Source of the DNA: Leeuwenhoekiella parthenopeia
Lineage (GTDB): Bacteria > Bacteroidota > Bacteroidia > Flavobacteriales > Flavobacteriaceae
Assembly (NCBI RefSeq): GCF_020782115.1
Contig: NZ_JAJGMW010000002.1
Location: 62,001 to 126,000, forward strand
Direction of reading: 5' to 3'
DNA: 64,000 bases
The translations under genes were made by a program, and so were the position numbers. How positions within the stretch are numbered: position 1 is the stretch's first letter; every line of letters begins with the position of its first letter. Below the pieces are notes generated by a model that did no database searches, was not told where the DNA came from, and was given only the letters and a program-made list of their open reading frames with translations. Shown piece by piece: positions 1 to 8,176 of the stretch.

Positions 1-1
1 G

Positions 2-1303
2 CTCTACAAAAACGGAAGTTATAAGCCTGAAGACTTAGGCACTCAAAAAGAGTTTAGGGAGGTTATTACCAAAACGAATGCGTTTCTTTCTCGATCATTA
101 GTTGACAATGATCTGAGTGAACCCATGCTTAAGAGTTTACAGGAAGATATCTTTTTATTTAGTGGACTTAAAACGCACGCTCAGCTTTTTGAAGCTTCAC
201 AGCAGCTACTCACTTCAGACAAGAAAATTAAATCTTTTGAGGCGTTCTCGAATGATGTAAAAAGCATCAAGAAGAACTATAACGAGAATTATCTGGAGGC
301 TGAGTATGACTTTGCCGTGGGTAGTGTTTTGATGGCTGATAAATGGGAAAACTTTAGCGATAGTGACCGCTATCATTTGCAGTACAGAACCGCAAGTGAT
401 GATAGGGTGCGAGAGAGTCACGCAGCTTTGCATGATATCACATTACCAAAAGAAGATCCTTTTTGGGATAAATACTTTCCGCCCAATGGTTGGCGTTGTC
501 GTTGCACCGTTGCCCAGGTACTTGCATACCTCAATAAATTAAGTGATGCGAGCAAAGCTCAGGAAGCGGGCGAAGCTGCAACGTACAAAGAGGGCAAAAA
601 CGGTAAGAATAAGTTAGAGATATTCCGTTTTAACCCCGGAAAGCAAAAAGTAATATTTCCGCCTAAGCATCCTTACAATAAAGTAAAGGGAGCTGCAGCC
701 GCCAAGAAAGCTACCGTAAGTATTTCTCAAGGTCAAATACTAAAAAAACAACCGGGAGACGAGGAAGAAGTATTGACCATATTTGGCACCAGCAAAGCTT
801 CAGTAAGCAGAAGTCAGCGCATTAAAGACGCTAAAAAAGCACATAAGCGCATTACACACGTTGAGGCCTATTCAGTAATAAGATATACCGGTACGTTCTA
901 TCAAGATATCAATGAATACCTTAGAGCAGGAAAAAGAGACAAGCCCAATTATGAAAGTTATATACGTGTAACCAACAGTGGACTTGATAGGATTAAGAGC
1001 TACAAAGGCTATAGTTACAGGGGAACAAAGCTAGAATCTAAAGATTTTGAAAAGTATGTAAAGGCGAAAGATAACAATGAACCGTTTACGGAACCGGCTT
1101 ATCTATCAACAACTTCTGATACTACCAAAATATTTAACGGTAATGCATTCTTTGAAGTTAAATCTAAGAGTGGAAAATCTGTAAAAGAAATTTCATCTTT
1201 TCCAGATGAGCAAGAAATATTATTTAAAGCTGAAACTCGGTTTAAAGTTATTGAAGCAGTAGAAGTTGATGGGAAATACAATATAATCCTAGAAGAGCTT
1301 TAG
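2..1303 (+). CDS. MuF-type phage head protein fused to an ADP-ribosyltransferase domain (5' partial)
   Basis: The reading frame is open to the window edge, so the protein starts upstream; residues here are counted from the Met at 125. Residues about 100-130 hold the Mu F/SPP1 gp7 signature, ending in WDKYFPPNGWRCRC (114-127), typical of minor head proteins packaged in the virion. After a Lys-rich linker, residues about 262-392 look like an R-S-E class ADP-ribosyltransferase: Arg299 in YSYRG, the STT motif at 328-330 and the E-x-E pair at Glu362/Glu364. Such fusions are known as virion-borne effectors; NAD-dependent modification of a host protein on infection is inferred. Late phage genes follow on the same strand, and a small gene on the opposite strand overlaps its last four bases. 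Confidence 0.85.
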   Translation, partial: LYKNGSYKPEDLGTQKEFREVITKTNAFLSRSLVDNDLSEPMLKSLQEDIFLFSGLKTHAQLFEASQQLLTSDKKIKSFEAFSNDVKSIKKNYNENYLEAEYDFAVGSVLMADKWENFSDSDRYHLQYRTASDDRVRESHAALHDITLPKEDPFWDKYFPPNGWRCRCTVAQVLAYLNKLSDASKAQEAGEAATYKEGKNGKNKLEIFRFNPGKQKVIFPPKHPYNKVKGAAAAKKATVSISQGQILKKQPGDEEEVLTIFGTSKASVSRSQRIKDAKKAHKRITHVEAYSVIRYTGTFYQDINEYLRAGKRDKPNYESYIRVTNSGLDRIKSYKGYSYRGTKLESKDFEKYVKAKDNNEPFTEPAYLSTTSDTTKIFNGNAFFEVKSKSGKSVKEISSFPDEQEILFKAETRFKVIEAVEVDGKYNIILEEL

Positions 1304-1482
1304 GATTGCATTTTAGCAGCCAAATTGTTTTCAGCAGCCTCAAGACGCTCAACCTCACCCTTAGGTAAGTCTTGGCGGCGCTCAAGTTCCTGCTCGCGAT
1401 TCCACGCGAAGAACTCTTGGAATTTACCCAAGAGGGGTCTTCCGCTTTTATCAGCGTATGGATTTTTTTTAGACTGTGACAT
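1300..1482 (-). CDS. Small charged protein opposite the head-ART gene
   Basis: This 60-residue ORF exactly fills the gap between the MuF-ART gene and the gpG gene, but on the other strand. Its composition is protein-like: a basic N-terminus (MSQSKKNPYADKSGRP) followed by a Glu/Arg-rich helix. On the minus strand a TATCTTTG box, matching the Bacteroidota -7 consensus TAnnTTTG, lies only four bases before the ATG, so a nearly leaderless transcript is possible. It overlaps the ART stop region by four bases tail to tail. An immunity or regulatory role toward the ART is speculative. No family is recognised. Confidence 0.5.
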   Translation of the reverse strand: MSQSKKNPYADKSGRPLLGKFQEFFAWNREQELERRQDLPKGEVERLEAAENNLAAKMQS

Positions 1483-1503
1483 AATACAAAGATACTGATT
1501 TTT

Positions 1504-2052
1504 ATGAAATTAAATGAAGTCGTTGAAAATATAGTACAAGACACCGGTATAGACCTCACTCAAGAGTTTGACCGAAACTTCGAACGCAAAGCCTTTTTTA
1601 CTGATAAGTGGAAAGAAACCAAGCATCCAAACAGCCGGGGTTCACTTATGTTACGCAGTGGTAAACTGCGCAAGTCAATAAATAAAACACAAGGATCAAG
1701 TGAGATACGTTGGCGAAGTTCATTGCCTTATGCTACCATCCATAATGAAGGTGGAGAAATTGAAGTAACAGCAAAAATGAAAAAGTTCTTCTGGGCGATG
1801 TATTATAAATCTAGTGGTGCAATTACAACGAGACGCGATGGTTCTGCAAGTAAAAGCCAACGCAACATCAAGCTAACTGCAGAGGCAAAAAAATGGAAAG
1901 CGATGGCCTTAATGCCGGTTGGTACCAAAATGAAAATAGAACAACGCCAATTTATAGGTTGGCATCCTGAAGTTGATAAACGGGTTGAAACCATTATTGA
2001 TCACAACCTACAGGAGTATAACAAATCATTAATTGAAGACTTAAAGCAATGA
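1504..2052 (+). CDS. Phage virion morphogenesis protein, Mu gpG family
   Basis: This 182-residue protein resembles the gpG/phage_tail_S family that follows gene F in Mu-like phages and helps head-tail joining. Family-like features are the N-terminal helix, the segment with SLMLRSGKLRKSI, and the conserved SLPYATIHNEGGEI around residue 80. The C-terminal region (FIGWHPEVDKRVETIIDHNL) also fits. The start at 1504 sits just after the divergent small gene. The next gene overlaps by four bases (ATGA), which indicates translational coupling in the late operon. Confidence 0.8.
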   Translation: MKLNEVVENIVQDTGIDLTQEFDRNFERKAFFTDKWKETKHPNSRGSLMLRSGKLRKSINKTQGSSEIRWRSSLPYATIHNEGGEIEVTAKMKKFFWAMYYKSSGAITTRRDGSASKSQRNIKLTAEAKKWKAMALMPVGTKMKIEQRQFIGWHPEVDKRVETIIDHNLQEYNKSLIEDLKQ

Positions 2053-2501
2053 ATACTGTAATTGAAAACACTCAAAACAGACTGCAAGAAATAGCCGGTT
2101 TAAAGTACGTTGATGAAGATTGGGGGCAATTAGACTACTATAGCCCTAATCCGCCCGTAAAATGGCCGTGTGTGCTTATAGATATCGCAAATGCAAGTTT
2201 TAGCGACGTAGGTAAAGACCGAAACAAAACACCACAGAATAGGCAAATGGGTGATGAAGTATTATCGCTAACGGTTGCAGATATGCGTTTAACCAATTCC
2301 AGTGGCCGCGCTCCCTTACTTCAAAAGAATAATGCACGTTCTATCTGGGCAATTATGGAAGATATACATGCGAAGCTACAGGGTTGGAGTGCCACACCAA
2401 TGAGTGGAAAATTTATGCGACGCTCCAGACAACGTATAAGACGCGATGATGGAATACAAGAATACCGGTTGATGTATGTATTTAGCGAGACCGATGCTTA
2501 A
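2049..2501 (+). CDS. Probable phage tail terminator or neck protein
   Basis: The gene is coupled to the gpG gene by an ATGA overlap. The 150-residue product has no motif I can name with certainty. Its length, its position directly after gpG and its mixed alpha/beta pattern (KWPCVLIDIANASF, then VLSLTVADMRL) fit the tail-completion or tail-terminator proteins at this place in Mu-like and HK97-like late operons. It is the last rightward late gene here and meets a leftward gene with a four-base overlap at 2498-2501. Other head and tail genes must lie to the left, outside the window. Confidence 0.5.
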   Translation: MNTVIENTQNRLQEIAGLKYVDEDWGQLDYYSPNPPVKWPCVLIDIANASFSDVGKDRNKTPQNRQMGDEVLSLTVADMRLTNSSGRAPLLQKNNARSIWAIMEDIHAKLQGWSATPMSGKFMRRSRQRIRRDDGIQEYRLMYVFSETDA

Positions 2502-2743
2502 AAAATAGATAGCTGTCGGTCTTCTTCAGCCTGAATTTCTTTAAGCTCTTTAGAAACCGGGGTACCTAGAATTGTATAAAGTGTTGTACGGGAGATTGCC
2601 CACTCTGGGTATATGTATTTACGCCATACGGTCATTACACTATTATCCTCAGTCTTGTGCTTATGATACAGGTCTAAGATTTTTTGATAGCGGAGGAGCT
2701 TATTGCGTTGGGTGCCGGTAATTTGACGCTGACGTTTTGGCAT
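2498..2743 (-). CDS. Small basic protein, possible HTH
   Basis: This 81-residue, Lys/Arg-rich protein has a pattern suggesting a helix-turn-helix: KILDLYHKHKTEDNSVMTVWRKYI and then SRTTLYTILGTPVSKEL. It is the last gene on the leftward strand before the rightward late arm. A bidirectional-looking hairpin separates it from the cargo operon upstream. A regulatory role at the early/late boundary is possible but not shown; I do not recognise the family. Confidence 0.55.
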   Translation of the reverse strand: MPKRQRQITGTQRNKLLRYQKILDLYHKHKTEDNSVMTVWRKYIYPEWAISRTTLYTILGTPVSKELKEIQAEEDRQLSIF

Positions 2744-2790
2744 ACAGCAAACTTAGCATAAATACCTCATGAAGTCAAGTGTCAGAACAT

Positions 2791-2819
2791 AAAAAAACCA
2801 CCTGTTTAAAGGTGGTTTA
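2791..2819 (-). terminator. Rho-independent terminator of the cargo operon
   Basis: The stem AAACCACCT/AGGTGGTTT has a six-base loop. On the minus strand it is followed by seven T residues. It lies just after the stop of the exported protein at 2833 and ends the methyltransferase/ATPase operon. Confidence 0.85.
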
Positions 2820-2832
2820 AAATGCTTTTAAT

Positions 2833-3345
2833 TTAGTAGGTGTTGTTCCTTATTTCCCAAGGAGCGCCATTGTTAGAGAGCCTAATATTAACACCGGTAG
2901 TTTTGTCTTTTACATCGCGGTATTTAAAACTTGATTCTGCAAGCTCAGCAGTTACTGAAGGTAAGAACTCTGCTTTCCACACAGCAAAAAGATCTTCATA
3001 GTCACCGGCAACATTATTAAAGCGTATTCCAGTATCATACACGTCAAAATAAACGACTAGACAACTTGTACACCCCATCTCTAAAGCTTCATTAAAAGCC
3101 TCTTCAGACAAGCTTGCAGGTACATAATAGTAATTCAAGTGATTGTCTTCCTGCTCAGCCTTTAAAAGCCTGTAATCTGTCTCAGCTGCTCCAGCTATGT
3201 CATTGGCTAGATCAGCAGCGCTTAAGCTGTCAAGCTGTAATACCTTTGCTTTAATCTCAGTATAGGTTTCAGGTTTTAAGCTATAACCATCTTGGGCAAA
3301 GCTTACGGAACCAATTAATAAAAGTGTATAGAGTAAGTTTTTCAT
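2833..3345 (-). CDS. Small exported protein of the cargo operon
   Basis: I place the start at the ATG at 3345, where a clean Sec signal peptide begins (MKNLLYTLLLIGSVSFA, then QDG). The longer frame reaching 3438 would bury this signal and overlap the gene upstream. The mature part of about 150 residues is acidic, with a CTSC pair and a Trp-containing C-terminus, and belongs to no family I recognise. It begins one base after the stop of the GHKL ATPase gene, so it is very likely cotranscribed. An exported product is unusual beside a restriction-like pair. It may instead be a lysogenic-conversion protein. Confidence 0.6.
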   Translation of the reverse strand: MKNLLYTLLLIGSVSFAQDGYSLKPETYTEIKAKVLQLDSLSAADLANDIAGAAETDYRLLKAEQEDNHLNYYYVPASLSEEAFNEALEMGCTSCLVVYFDVYDTGIRFNNVAGDYEDLFAVWKAEFLPSVTAELAESSFKYRDVKDKTTGVNIRLSNNGAPWEIRNNTY

Positions 3346-3346
3346 A

Positions 3347-5227
3347 TTATTGGAACTCATCATATTTGTCAATAAATTCTTTGTGATATGATAGCGCATC
3401 TTGAAGTAAATCATGATATGATTTGAAGTATACGTCATTACTATCTCTGTAAGATTTAGCTTTTTTTATTGCTAAAGGGTTATCTGAAAGTTTATTACCA
3501 ATAACATAACAAAATACTTTACCTCCTTGATGCTCATTTAGAATTCTAGCTTCTAAAAAAGATACGTATGCCATTCCTTGTTCCAAATCCATAGCATTTA
3601 TTGTCTTACTTGGTCTCTTAAGTTCTACTATAAATTTTCCTTGACCAAATTTTAAACATAAGAAATCAATCCTTCTATCTTTCTCATCAAGTTCGACTTC
3701 TTCAAATTTCGTCTTTAGTAAGTCTGAGTAGGTCACCTCATCTTTAAATTCCATCATTCTAGGGTCAAGTATCCATGGGAATTCTTTTAAAAAATTATGC
3801 ATTGTTGGTACTTCCTTTGAATCTGCTTTTATATGCTCCTGAAATTTTTTAATGGCTTCCAATCGCACTTGAGCTATCTTATACATCTCACGAGACTCAA
3901 TGTGCTTCCATTCTTTAAGCAAACCAAGCACCTTTTCGATATCCTGTACATCACTTTGATCAATGTCATTTGCTAATTCCTTAAACGCTTCAAATTGAAA
4001 TGAGTCTTTGACAAATTTAACCAGTTCGGTAGATTTAGATTTATCAATTCCTTCACTATTTATAATTGAAGTCACCATTTTTCTGGCGAGAGTTCTTTCC
4101 AAGGAAGGTAGTTTCTCCACCCAAGAGTCAATTGATACACCTGATTGCTTTTCGAAATCTTTAATTTTAAACTCCTCTTTAATTTTTTTTGATTCATTAT
4201 AAATTTTGGAAATTACTGAGGCCAGATAACGTCGTAATTGTTTGGTTTCGTCCGTTTCCCAATTTAAAGATCTCCTATTTGTAGATATTACATCCTGATC
4301 AAATAGATCAATATAATCTACATTAAGCCATCCAGTTAAATAAGAATAACCGTGGCTAGTAGCAGTCAGATCGTAGAATTCATATTCGTTAACTAATTTA
4401 TTTCTTGAGAATAAAGAAATACCACGCATATTGTGGGGGACTGTTTCTTTTGAAAGAATAATTTTTCCAGTAATTAAATCTTCACAGTAATAATCTTTTG
4501 GATTCCTATCTTTATGAAACGGAAAAACCCAAGACTTAAGCTCGTGAATGTTGCTATAAATTAAACCATTCTGAACCTCAGTTTTATTAGCCTTATCATT
4601 ATGGTAAATTACCACATCAAATTCATTTTCATCAAAAACTTGAAAAGATTTAGCCAAAGAGTAGGCTATACTTTCTGGGTCGAATTGTGTCACTCTATTG
4701 ATATTATGTAAAGTTATCAATGTGCCATCACCCTTATCAACTTCCTTGTCTTGATGAATGATTTCAGGCTTATAATTTTCTTCTGAGCTACCTAAACCTT
4801 TAATTTTATTCCAGTCCAATATAAATTTGTTCTCCAATCCATTTGCGATGGTAACGACTTCAATACGATCAGAAATACCAAAAAAAGATAACTTTCCAAT
4901 ACCTTTTTTACCAATAACGAATCTTAAGTCATTCTTGCTTTTCTGAGATTGAGTATCAACCCTACGGTTTCTACCTATTCTTAGAAAATTAGTGTTAATT
5001 TCTTTAAAGGTCATACCGTGACCATCATCCTCAATTGATATTGACTTTTTTGCAGCTTTATCCCTTAAAAATATTTGAACTTTCTTAGCCTCTGCGTCAT
5101 ATGAATTAGATACAATTTCCGCAATTATTGGAGGTAATGTTGAATACATCTTAACTCCAAGATGCTCAATAGTGTTAGGATCAAACTTCATTTCTAACAC
5201 TTCTTCAGTAGCTTTATTCATTGACAT
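3347..5227 (-). CDS. GHKL (MORC/MutL-like) ATPase fused to a PD-(D/E)XK nuclease-like domain
   Basis: The 626-residue protein has an N-terminal GHKL ATPase domain: N box EIVSNSYDAEA with Glu37 and Asn41, G1 motif DDGHG (67-71), and G2 motif GKKGIGK (106-112). The middle is helical. The C-terminus (about 518-560) carries Asp521 followed by E-x-K at Glu535/Lys537 in a beta-rich context, a PD-(D/E)XK/DUF4263-like arrangement. MutL/MORC-type ATPases linked to nucleases and methyltransferases are an established restriction-system architecture, and the C5 methyltransferase directly upstream, 13 bases away, supports this. DNA cleavage coupled to ATP-driven clamping is inferred. Base composition is visibly more AT-rich than the surrounding phage genes. 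Confidence 0.8.
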   Translation of the reverse strand: MSMNKATEEVLEMKFDPNTIEHLGVKMYSTLPPIIAEIVSNSYDAEAKKVQIFLRDKAAKKSISIEDDGHGMTFKEINTNFLRIGRNRRVDTQSQKSKNDLRFVIGKKGIGKLSFFGISDRIEVVTIANGLENKFILDWNKIKGLGSSEENYKPEIIHQDKEVDKGDGTLITLHNINRVTQFDPESIAYSLAKSFQVFDENEFDVVIYHNDKANKTEVQNGLIYSNIHELKSWVFPFHKDRNPKDYYCEDLITGKIILSKETVPHNMRGISLFSRNKLVNEYEFYDLTATSHGYSYLTGWLNVDYIDLFDQDVISTNRRSLNWETDETKQLRRYLASVISKIYNESKKIKEEFKIKDFEKQSGVSIDSWVEKLPSLERTLARKMVTSIINSEGIDKSKSTELVKFVKDSFQFEAFKELANDIDQSDVQDIEKVLGLLKEWKHIESREMYKIAQVRLEAIKKFQEHIKADSKEVPTMHNFLKEFPWILDPRMMEFKDEVTYSDLLKTKFEEVELDEKDRRIDFLCLKFGQGKFIVELKRPSKTINAMDLEQGMAYVSFLEARILNEHQGGKVFCYVIGNKLSDNPLAIKKAKSYRDSNDVYFKSYHDLLQDALSYHKEFIDKYDEFQ

Positions 5228-5240
5228 AAACTAATTTATT

Positions 5241-6299
5241 TTAATTATTAACAATAGCTAGTCCTATTCTTTTGGCATACTCTGGAGGTACAGCGTTACC
5301 GATTAATCTTGCAACTTTTGCAATACTGGTACCTATAAACTTATAATCTTTCGGAAATGATTGTAAAGTAGCTCCCTCTCTAATTGAAAGAGCGCGATTT
5401 TCATCAGGATGTACAAAACGACCATTTGAAACACTAAAAAATTTGGTTGTAATTGTAGGTGAAGCACGATTCCACCATAGCCTACCAAAAGTATCTCTAA
5501 AAGAGTTTTCTCTACCTACAAAACATTTTAATTGCAATTCTGGATCATTAGCAAAACCAAACCGACTGCCTCCATTCTTCTTTACTTTTTTTAATCTTTT
5601 AAGAGTGACTTCATTAATTCCCGGTGCGGTATGAAAAAAATCTGTTTCGTCTTTTGTTCCTGCTGTAATTTTTGCAAAACCATTTTTCTCTCCAATAACA
5701 TCAGCAACTGTGAGTCTGAAATCTGATTTTACGGGTTCGAGTTCATTTTCATTAACCCTATTTGCAATTAACGTAAAACGTTTCCTGTTTTGCGGAACTC
5801 CATATTCAACTGTATTGTGAACTTTAAAGTGAACTTTATAGCCATTCTGATTTAGCCAATTTATAAAAGATTCTAATCCACTTTCACCTTTCTTTCGAAG
5901 CACCCCAGGTACGTTTTCAACAACTACATAACCGGGGTTAAAGTATTGAACAAACCTTTCAAATTCAACTAATAGGTTTTTTGATTTCTTAGATTTTTCC
6001 TTATCCGTATTTATGATACTCCAGAATTGGCAAGGACTGCAACCGATAAGTAATAAATTATCATCATTTCTAGTAATTGGCAATTTTTTTTCTAAGTCCT
6101 CCTCTTTTAGGTCAAAAACATCCTCATTAATAAATTTTGCACCCTTAATATTTGCCTCATAAGTTGCTTTGCAAGATTTTTCAAAATCTATTCCACCTAA
6201 AACATTAATTCCGGCTTGTTGCATACCGTAGCTCATACCCCCTCCACCACAGAAGAAGTCCACAGCTTTTATATTATTGTTTTTTATTTTCAATTTCAA
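5241..6299 (-). CDS. DNA (cytosine-5) methyltransferase
   Basis: The 352-residue protein has all core C5-methyltransferase motifs in order: I (DFFCGGGGMS, about 14-23), IV (CSPCQ with catalytic Cys90), VI (VENVPG, 127-132), VIII (QNRKRF, about 170-175), IX (SIREGATLQSFP) and X (GNAVPP). It transfers a methyl group from S-adenosylmethionine to cytosine. The start codon is TTG at 6299; the next Met lies beyond motif I and is too late. The target-recognition region, between VIII and IX, is short. It leads the cargo operon and probably protects DNA from the neighbouring ATPase-nuclease. Confidence 0.92.
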   Translation of the reverse strand: MKLKIKNNNIKAVDFFCGGGGMSYGMQQAGINVLGGIDFEKSCKATYEANIKGAKFINEDVFDLKEEDLEKKLPITRNDDNLLLIGCSPCQFWSIINTDKEKSKKSKNLLVEFERFVQYFNPGYVVVENVPGVLRKKGESGLESFINWLNQNGYKVHFKVHNTVEYGVPQNRKRFTLIANRVNENELEPVKSDFRLTVADVIGEKNGFAKITAGTKDETDFFHTAPGINEVTLKRLKKVKKNGGSRFGFANDPELQLKCFVGRENSFRDTFGRLWWNRASPTITTKFFSVSNGRFVHPDENRALSIREGATLQSFPKDYKFIGTSIAKVARLIGNAVPPEYAKRIGLAIVNN

Positions 6300-6315
6300 A
6301 AATTTGGTATACTCA

Positions 6316-6323
6316 CAAAAGTA
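6316..6323 (-). promoter_or_regulatory. Probable promoter -7 box of the cargo operon
   Basis: On the minus strand the sequence TACTTTTG matches the Bacteroidota -7 consensus TAnnTTTG. It lies 16 bases before the TTG start of the methyltransferase in an AT-rich gap of 61 bases. No clear TTG element is seen at the usual upstream spacing, so strength is uncertain. Confidence 0.45.
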
Positions 6324-6360
6324 TTGTTTATAATCAATTATTAGATATTCAATTTACGAT

Positions 6361-6633
6361 TTATAGAGATAGAAGTTTATTTGATTTTATTTTATGCCTT
6401 TGAACAACTACACAAGTTCCCAGAGCGTGCGTAAAAGATACATCAAGTCTTAAGGGGTTGTGGAGTTGAAACATGTGCTGAAAGTTTTTGAGCGTTCTGA
6501 TCTTTATAAAGCTTGGATCGTGGTACATTTCAATATTTAAGCCGTAGAGTAATGTGTAGGCTTCCTCGACTGTTTTGCATAAATAGCACGAGGGATATTT
6601 AGCACCGTGCTGTGTGTAGATGACTGTTACCAT
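6361..6633 (-). CDS. Hypothetical phage protein (90 aa)
   Basis: This is the last gene of the leftward early chain before the cargo operon. The product has a Cys pair (CYLC) near residue 16-19 and otherwise no recognisable motif. Its ATG overlaps the stop of a tiny hydrophobic peptide gene (TAATG), indicating translational coupling. I do not recognise the family. Confidence 0.5.
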   Translation of the reverse strand: MVTVIYTQHGAKYPSCYLCKTVEEAYTLLYGLNIEMYHDPSFIKIRTLKNFQHMFQLHNPLRLDVSFTHALGTCVVVQRHKIKSNKLLSL

Positions 6634-6713
6634 TATTTGCTATTTATTCCAGAGGCTGCTAAAAGCAATGCCAGTATCAAGCAGAGCATTAATATTTTAA
6701 TTGCTATTATCAT
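6633..6713 (-). CDS. Tiny hydrophobic peptide (26 aa)
   Basis: A 26-residue ORF reads MIIAIKILMLCLILALLLAA and ends with SGINSK, essentially one membrane helix. Its ATG lies inside the last codons of the 233-residue gene upstream, and its TAA overlaps the ATG of the gene downstream. This double coupling supports translation. It could be a small membrane peptide with a holin-like or inhibitory role, but nothing proves a function. Confidence 0.4.
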   Translation of the reverse strand: MIIAIKILMLCLILALLLAASGINSK

Positions 6714-7398
6714 TGTCGGTTGTTTTAGGTTCTTGCTTTTCTTTTGCTGCCTCTTCAAACATCTCGGCGATTATTGGGCTTTCGCGTTTGAGTTCGTTGC
6801 GCTTTCGGCTTCCTAGGCCGCCACCGGATCGCCTATAATTCACCTTTGTGATTCCTACTCCTTCAAACATCTTTTTGGCAACTTCCGGATGCATCTTATC
6901 GGTGTTGGCATTAAAGCCTTTCTTTTCCTTTTCGTTTAGGTAGGTTGCGGCCTCGCAACGCTCATCAAAGTACTCTTGTAACCATCTTAGTACTTTCGGC
7001 CCTGTAACGCTTTCAAAACTTGGCTCGTAGTATTCATCTTTGCAGCGGTCAAAAAACAGTGTCAAATCGGTTATTTTAAGCGGGTACTCGTCATAGATGC
7101 GCTCCGCTGTACGTTCGATCTGGGCATCGCTCATTTTGCGTTTAACTGTGCTGTAATCGTTAAGATCAAGTAGCCAAAGTGTGACGTAACCAATGATCCA
7201 GTCGCGCCCGTGTGCCTTTGCCAGTTCTGAAAGTCGCGGAGCAGGAACGCTTAGCGCATCGGTTACGCGTTTAAGCTTTCCGCTTTGCTCAAAACATTTA
7301 CTAGGAGCGTATAATGCCAAGTCTTTCTGCCGTTTTTGCGCGGAGGTCATCAGTTCCCCCGCTTGTTGCGTTTTTGCCGGTGTTTGCTTTGAGTTCAT
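6697..7398 (-). CDS. Early phage protein, unknown function (233 aa)
   Basis: A basic, largely helical protein. The N-terminal third includes KLKRVTDALSVPAPRLSELA; the C-terminal tail is Gly/Arg- and Glu-rich (RRSGGGLGSRKRNELK). The layout resembles uncharacterised proteins shared by Bacteroidota phages, but I cannot assign a function. Its 5' end overlaps the preceding gene by 98 bases in another frame. An internal Met at 7350 would cut the overlap to 50 bases and is an alternative start. Confidence 0.6.
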   Translation of the reverse strand: MNSKQTPAKTQQAGELMTSAQKRQKDLALYAPSKCFEQSGKLKRVTDALSVPAPRLSELAKAHGRDWIIGYVTLWLLDLNDYSTVKRKMSDAQIERTAERIYDEYPLKITDLTLFFDRCKDEYYEPSFESVTGPKVLRWLQEYFDERCEAATYLNEKEKKGFNANTDKMHPEVAKKMFEGVGITKVNYRRSGGGLGSRKRNELKRESPIIAEMFEEAAKEKQEPKTTDNDNSN

Positions 7399-7873
7399 TG
7401 AGAATGATATTTAGTTTTGAATTGATATATTTCAGGTCGGTGTTTTGCTTGTGGAAGTCACTAAGGTGTTTCCATTTGCTAAGAATGACTTTCCAGAGTT
7501 CGAGCGCGGCGGCATCGTCACCGGCGACTTTTTTGAGGTAGGTTATAATCTGTTTAAGCGCTTTGCCTTCAACGCCGGTAAACTTGGGTTCTATGCCCGC
7601 GAACTGCTCGTAAAAGACAAACCACGCGTCTGAGAACTGCGTATAGATGCTTTTCTTCTTTTCGATTTTGGTATAGGTGACATTTTTCCCGTAGCGATTC
7701 TGGTATTGCTGCAGCTCCTTTTCTAGAAGTGGTACCACAATGCCAAAGCTGTCAAGGATAGTATCGGTCATTTGACCAGAGACGCGCTCAACCCTCCAGA
7801 ACTTCCCGGAGCGGTATCCGACTTTAAGCTTAAGCTTGTGCTTTTCTATGTATATGGTGTAGTTGGTGGTCAT
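7301..7873 (-). CDS. Early phage protein, unknown function (190 aa)
   Basis: The 190-residue product has a beta-rich N-terminus (YTIYIEKHKLKLKVGYRSGK) and a helical second half with Trp-rich segments (ALELWKVILSKWKHLSDF), the sort of pattern found in phage replication accessory proteins, though no motif proves this. It overlaps its upstream neighbour by four bases (ATGA) and its downstream neighbour by 98 bases, as in densely packed early phage operons. Confidence 0.6.
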   Translation of the reverse strand: MTTNYTIYIEKHKLKLKVGYRSGKFWRVERVSGQMTDTILDSFGIVVPLLEKELQQYQNRYGKNVTYTKIEKKKSIYTQFSDAWFVFYEQFAGIEPKFTGVEGKALKQIITYLKKVAGDDAAALELWKVILSKWKHLSDFHKQNTDLKYINSKLNIILNELKANTGKNATSGGTDDLRAKTAERLGIIRS

Positions 7874-8175
7874 AAGGTGAAAAGATTTGGAGCCGTTAAC
7901 TCCTGATATTGCTTTTTTGTAAATAGTTTACGCTGCTGTGTAGCTTCTGGGAACGCATCCCAATCACAATCACAAAATGTTAATCGAGGGTCTTTATCCT
8001 TGCAAAAGCAAACGTGGTTGCAATCGTTCCAAACCAGCATAATTTTTGATTTATTCCCTTGATAAGACAGGCTCAATTCGCCATATATCGGATGCTCATA
8101 ATCTACCGTTGCAATCGCATAATCATTGTCAAATGCGTAGTCAACTGTTTTTAATATTTCAATCCAGTCTATCAT
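7870..8175 (-). CDS. Small Cys-rich phage protein (101 aa)
   Basis: The protein contains a cluster of cysteines and a histidine (CNHVCFCKDKD, then FCDCDW) that could bind metal. It ends four bases inside the next gene. No family is recognised. Confidence 0.55.
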   Translation of the reverse strand: MIDWIEILKTVDYAFDNDYAIATVDYEHPIYGELSLSYQGNKSKIMLVWNDCNHVCFCKDKDPRLTFCDCDWDAFPEATQQRKLFTKKQYQELTAPNLFTL

Positions 8176-8176
8176 T

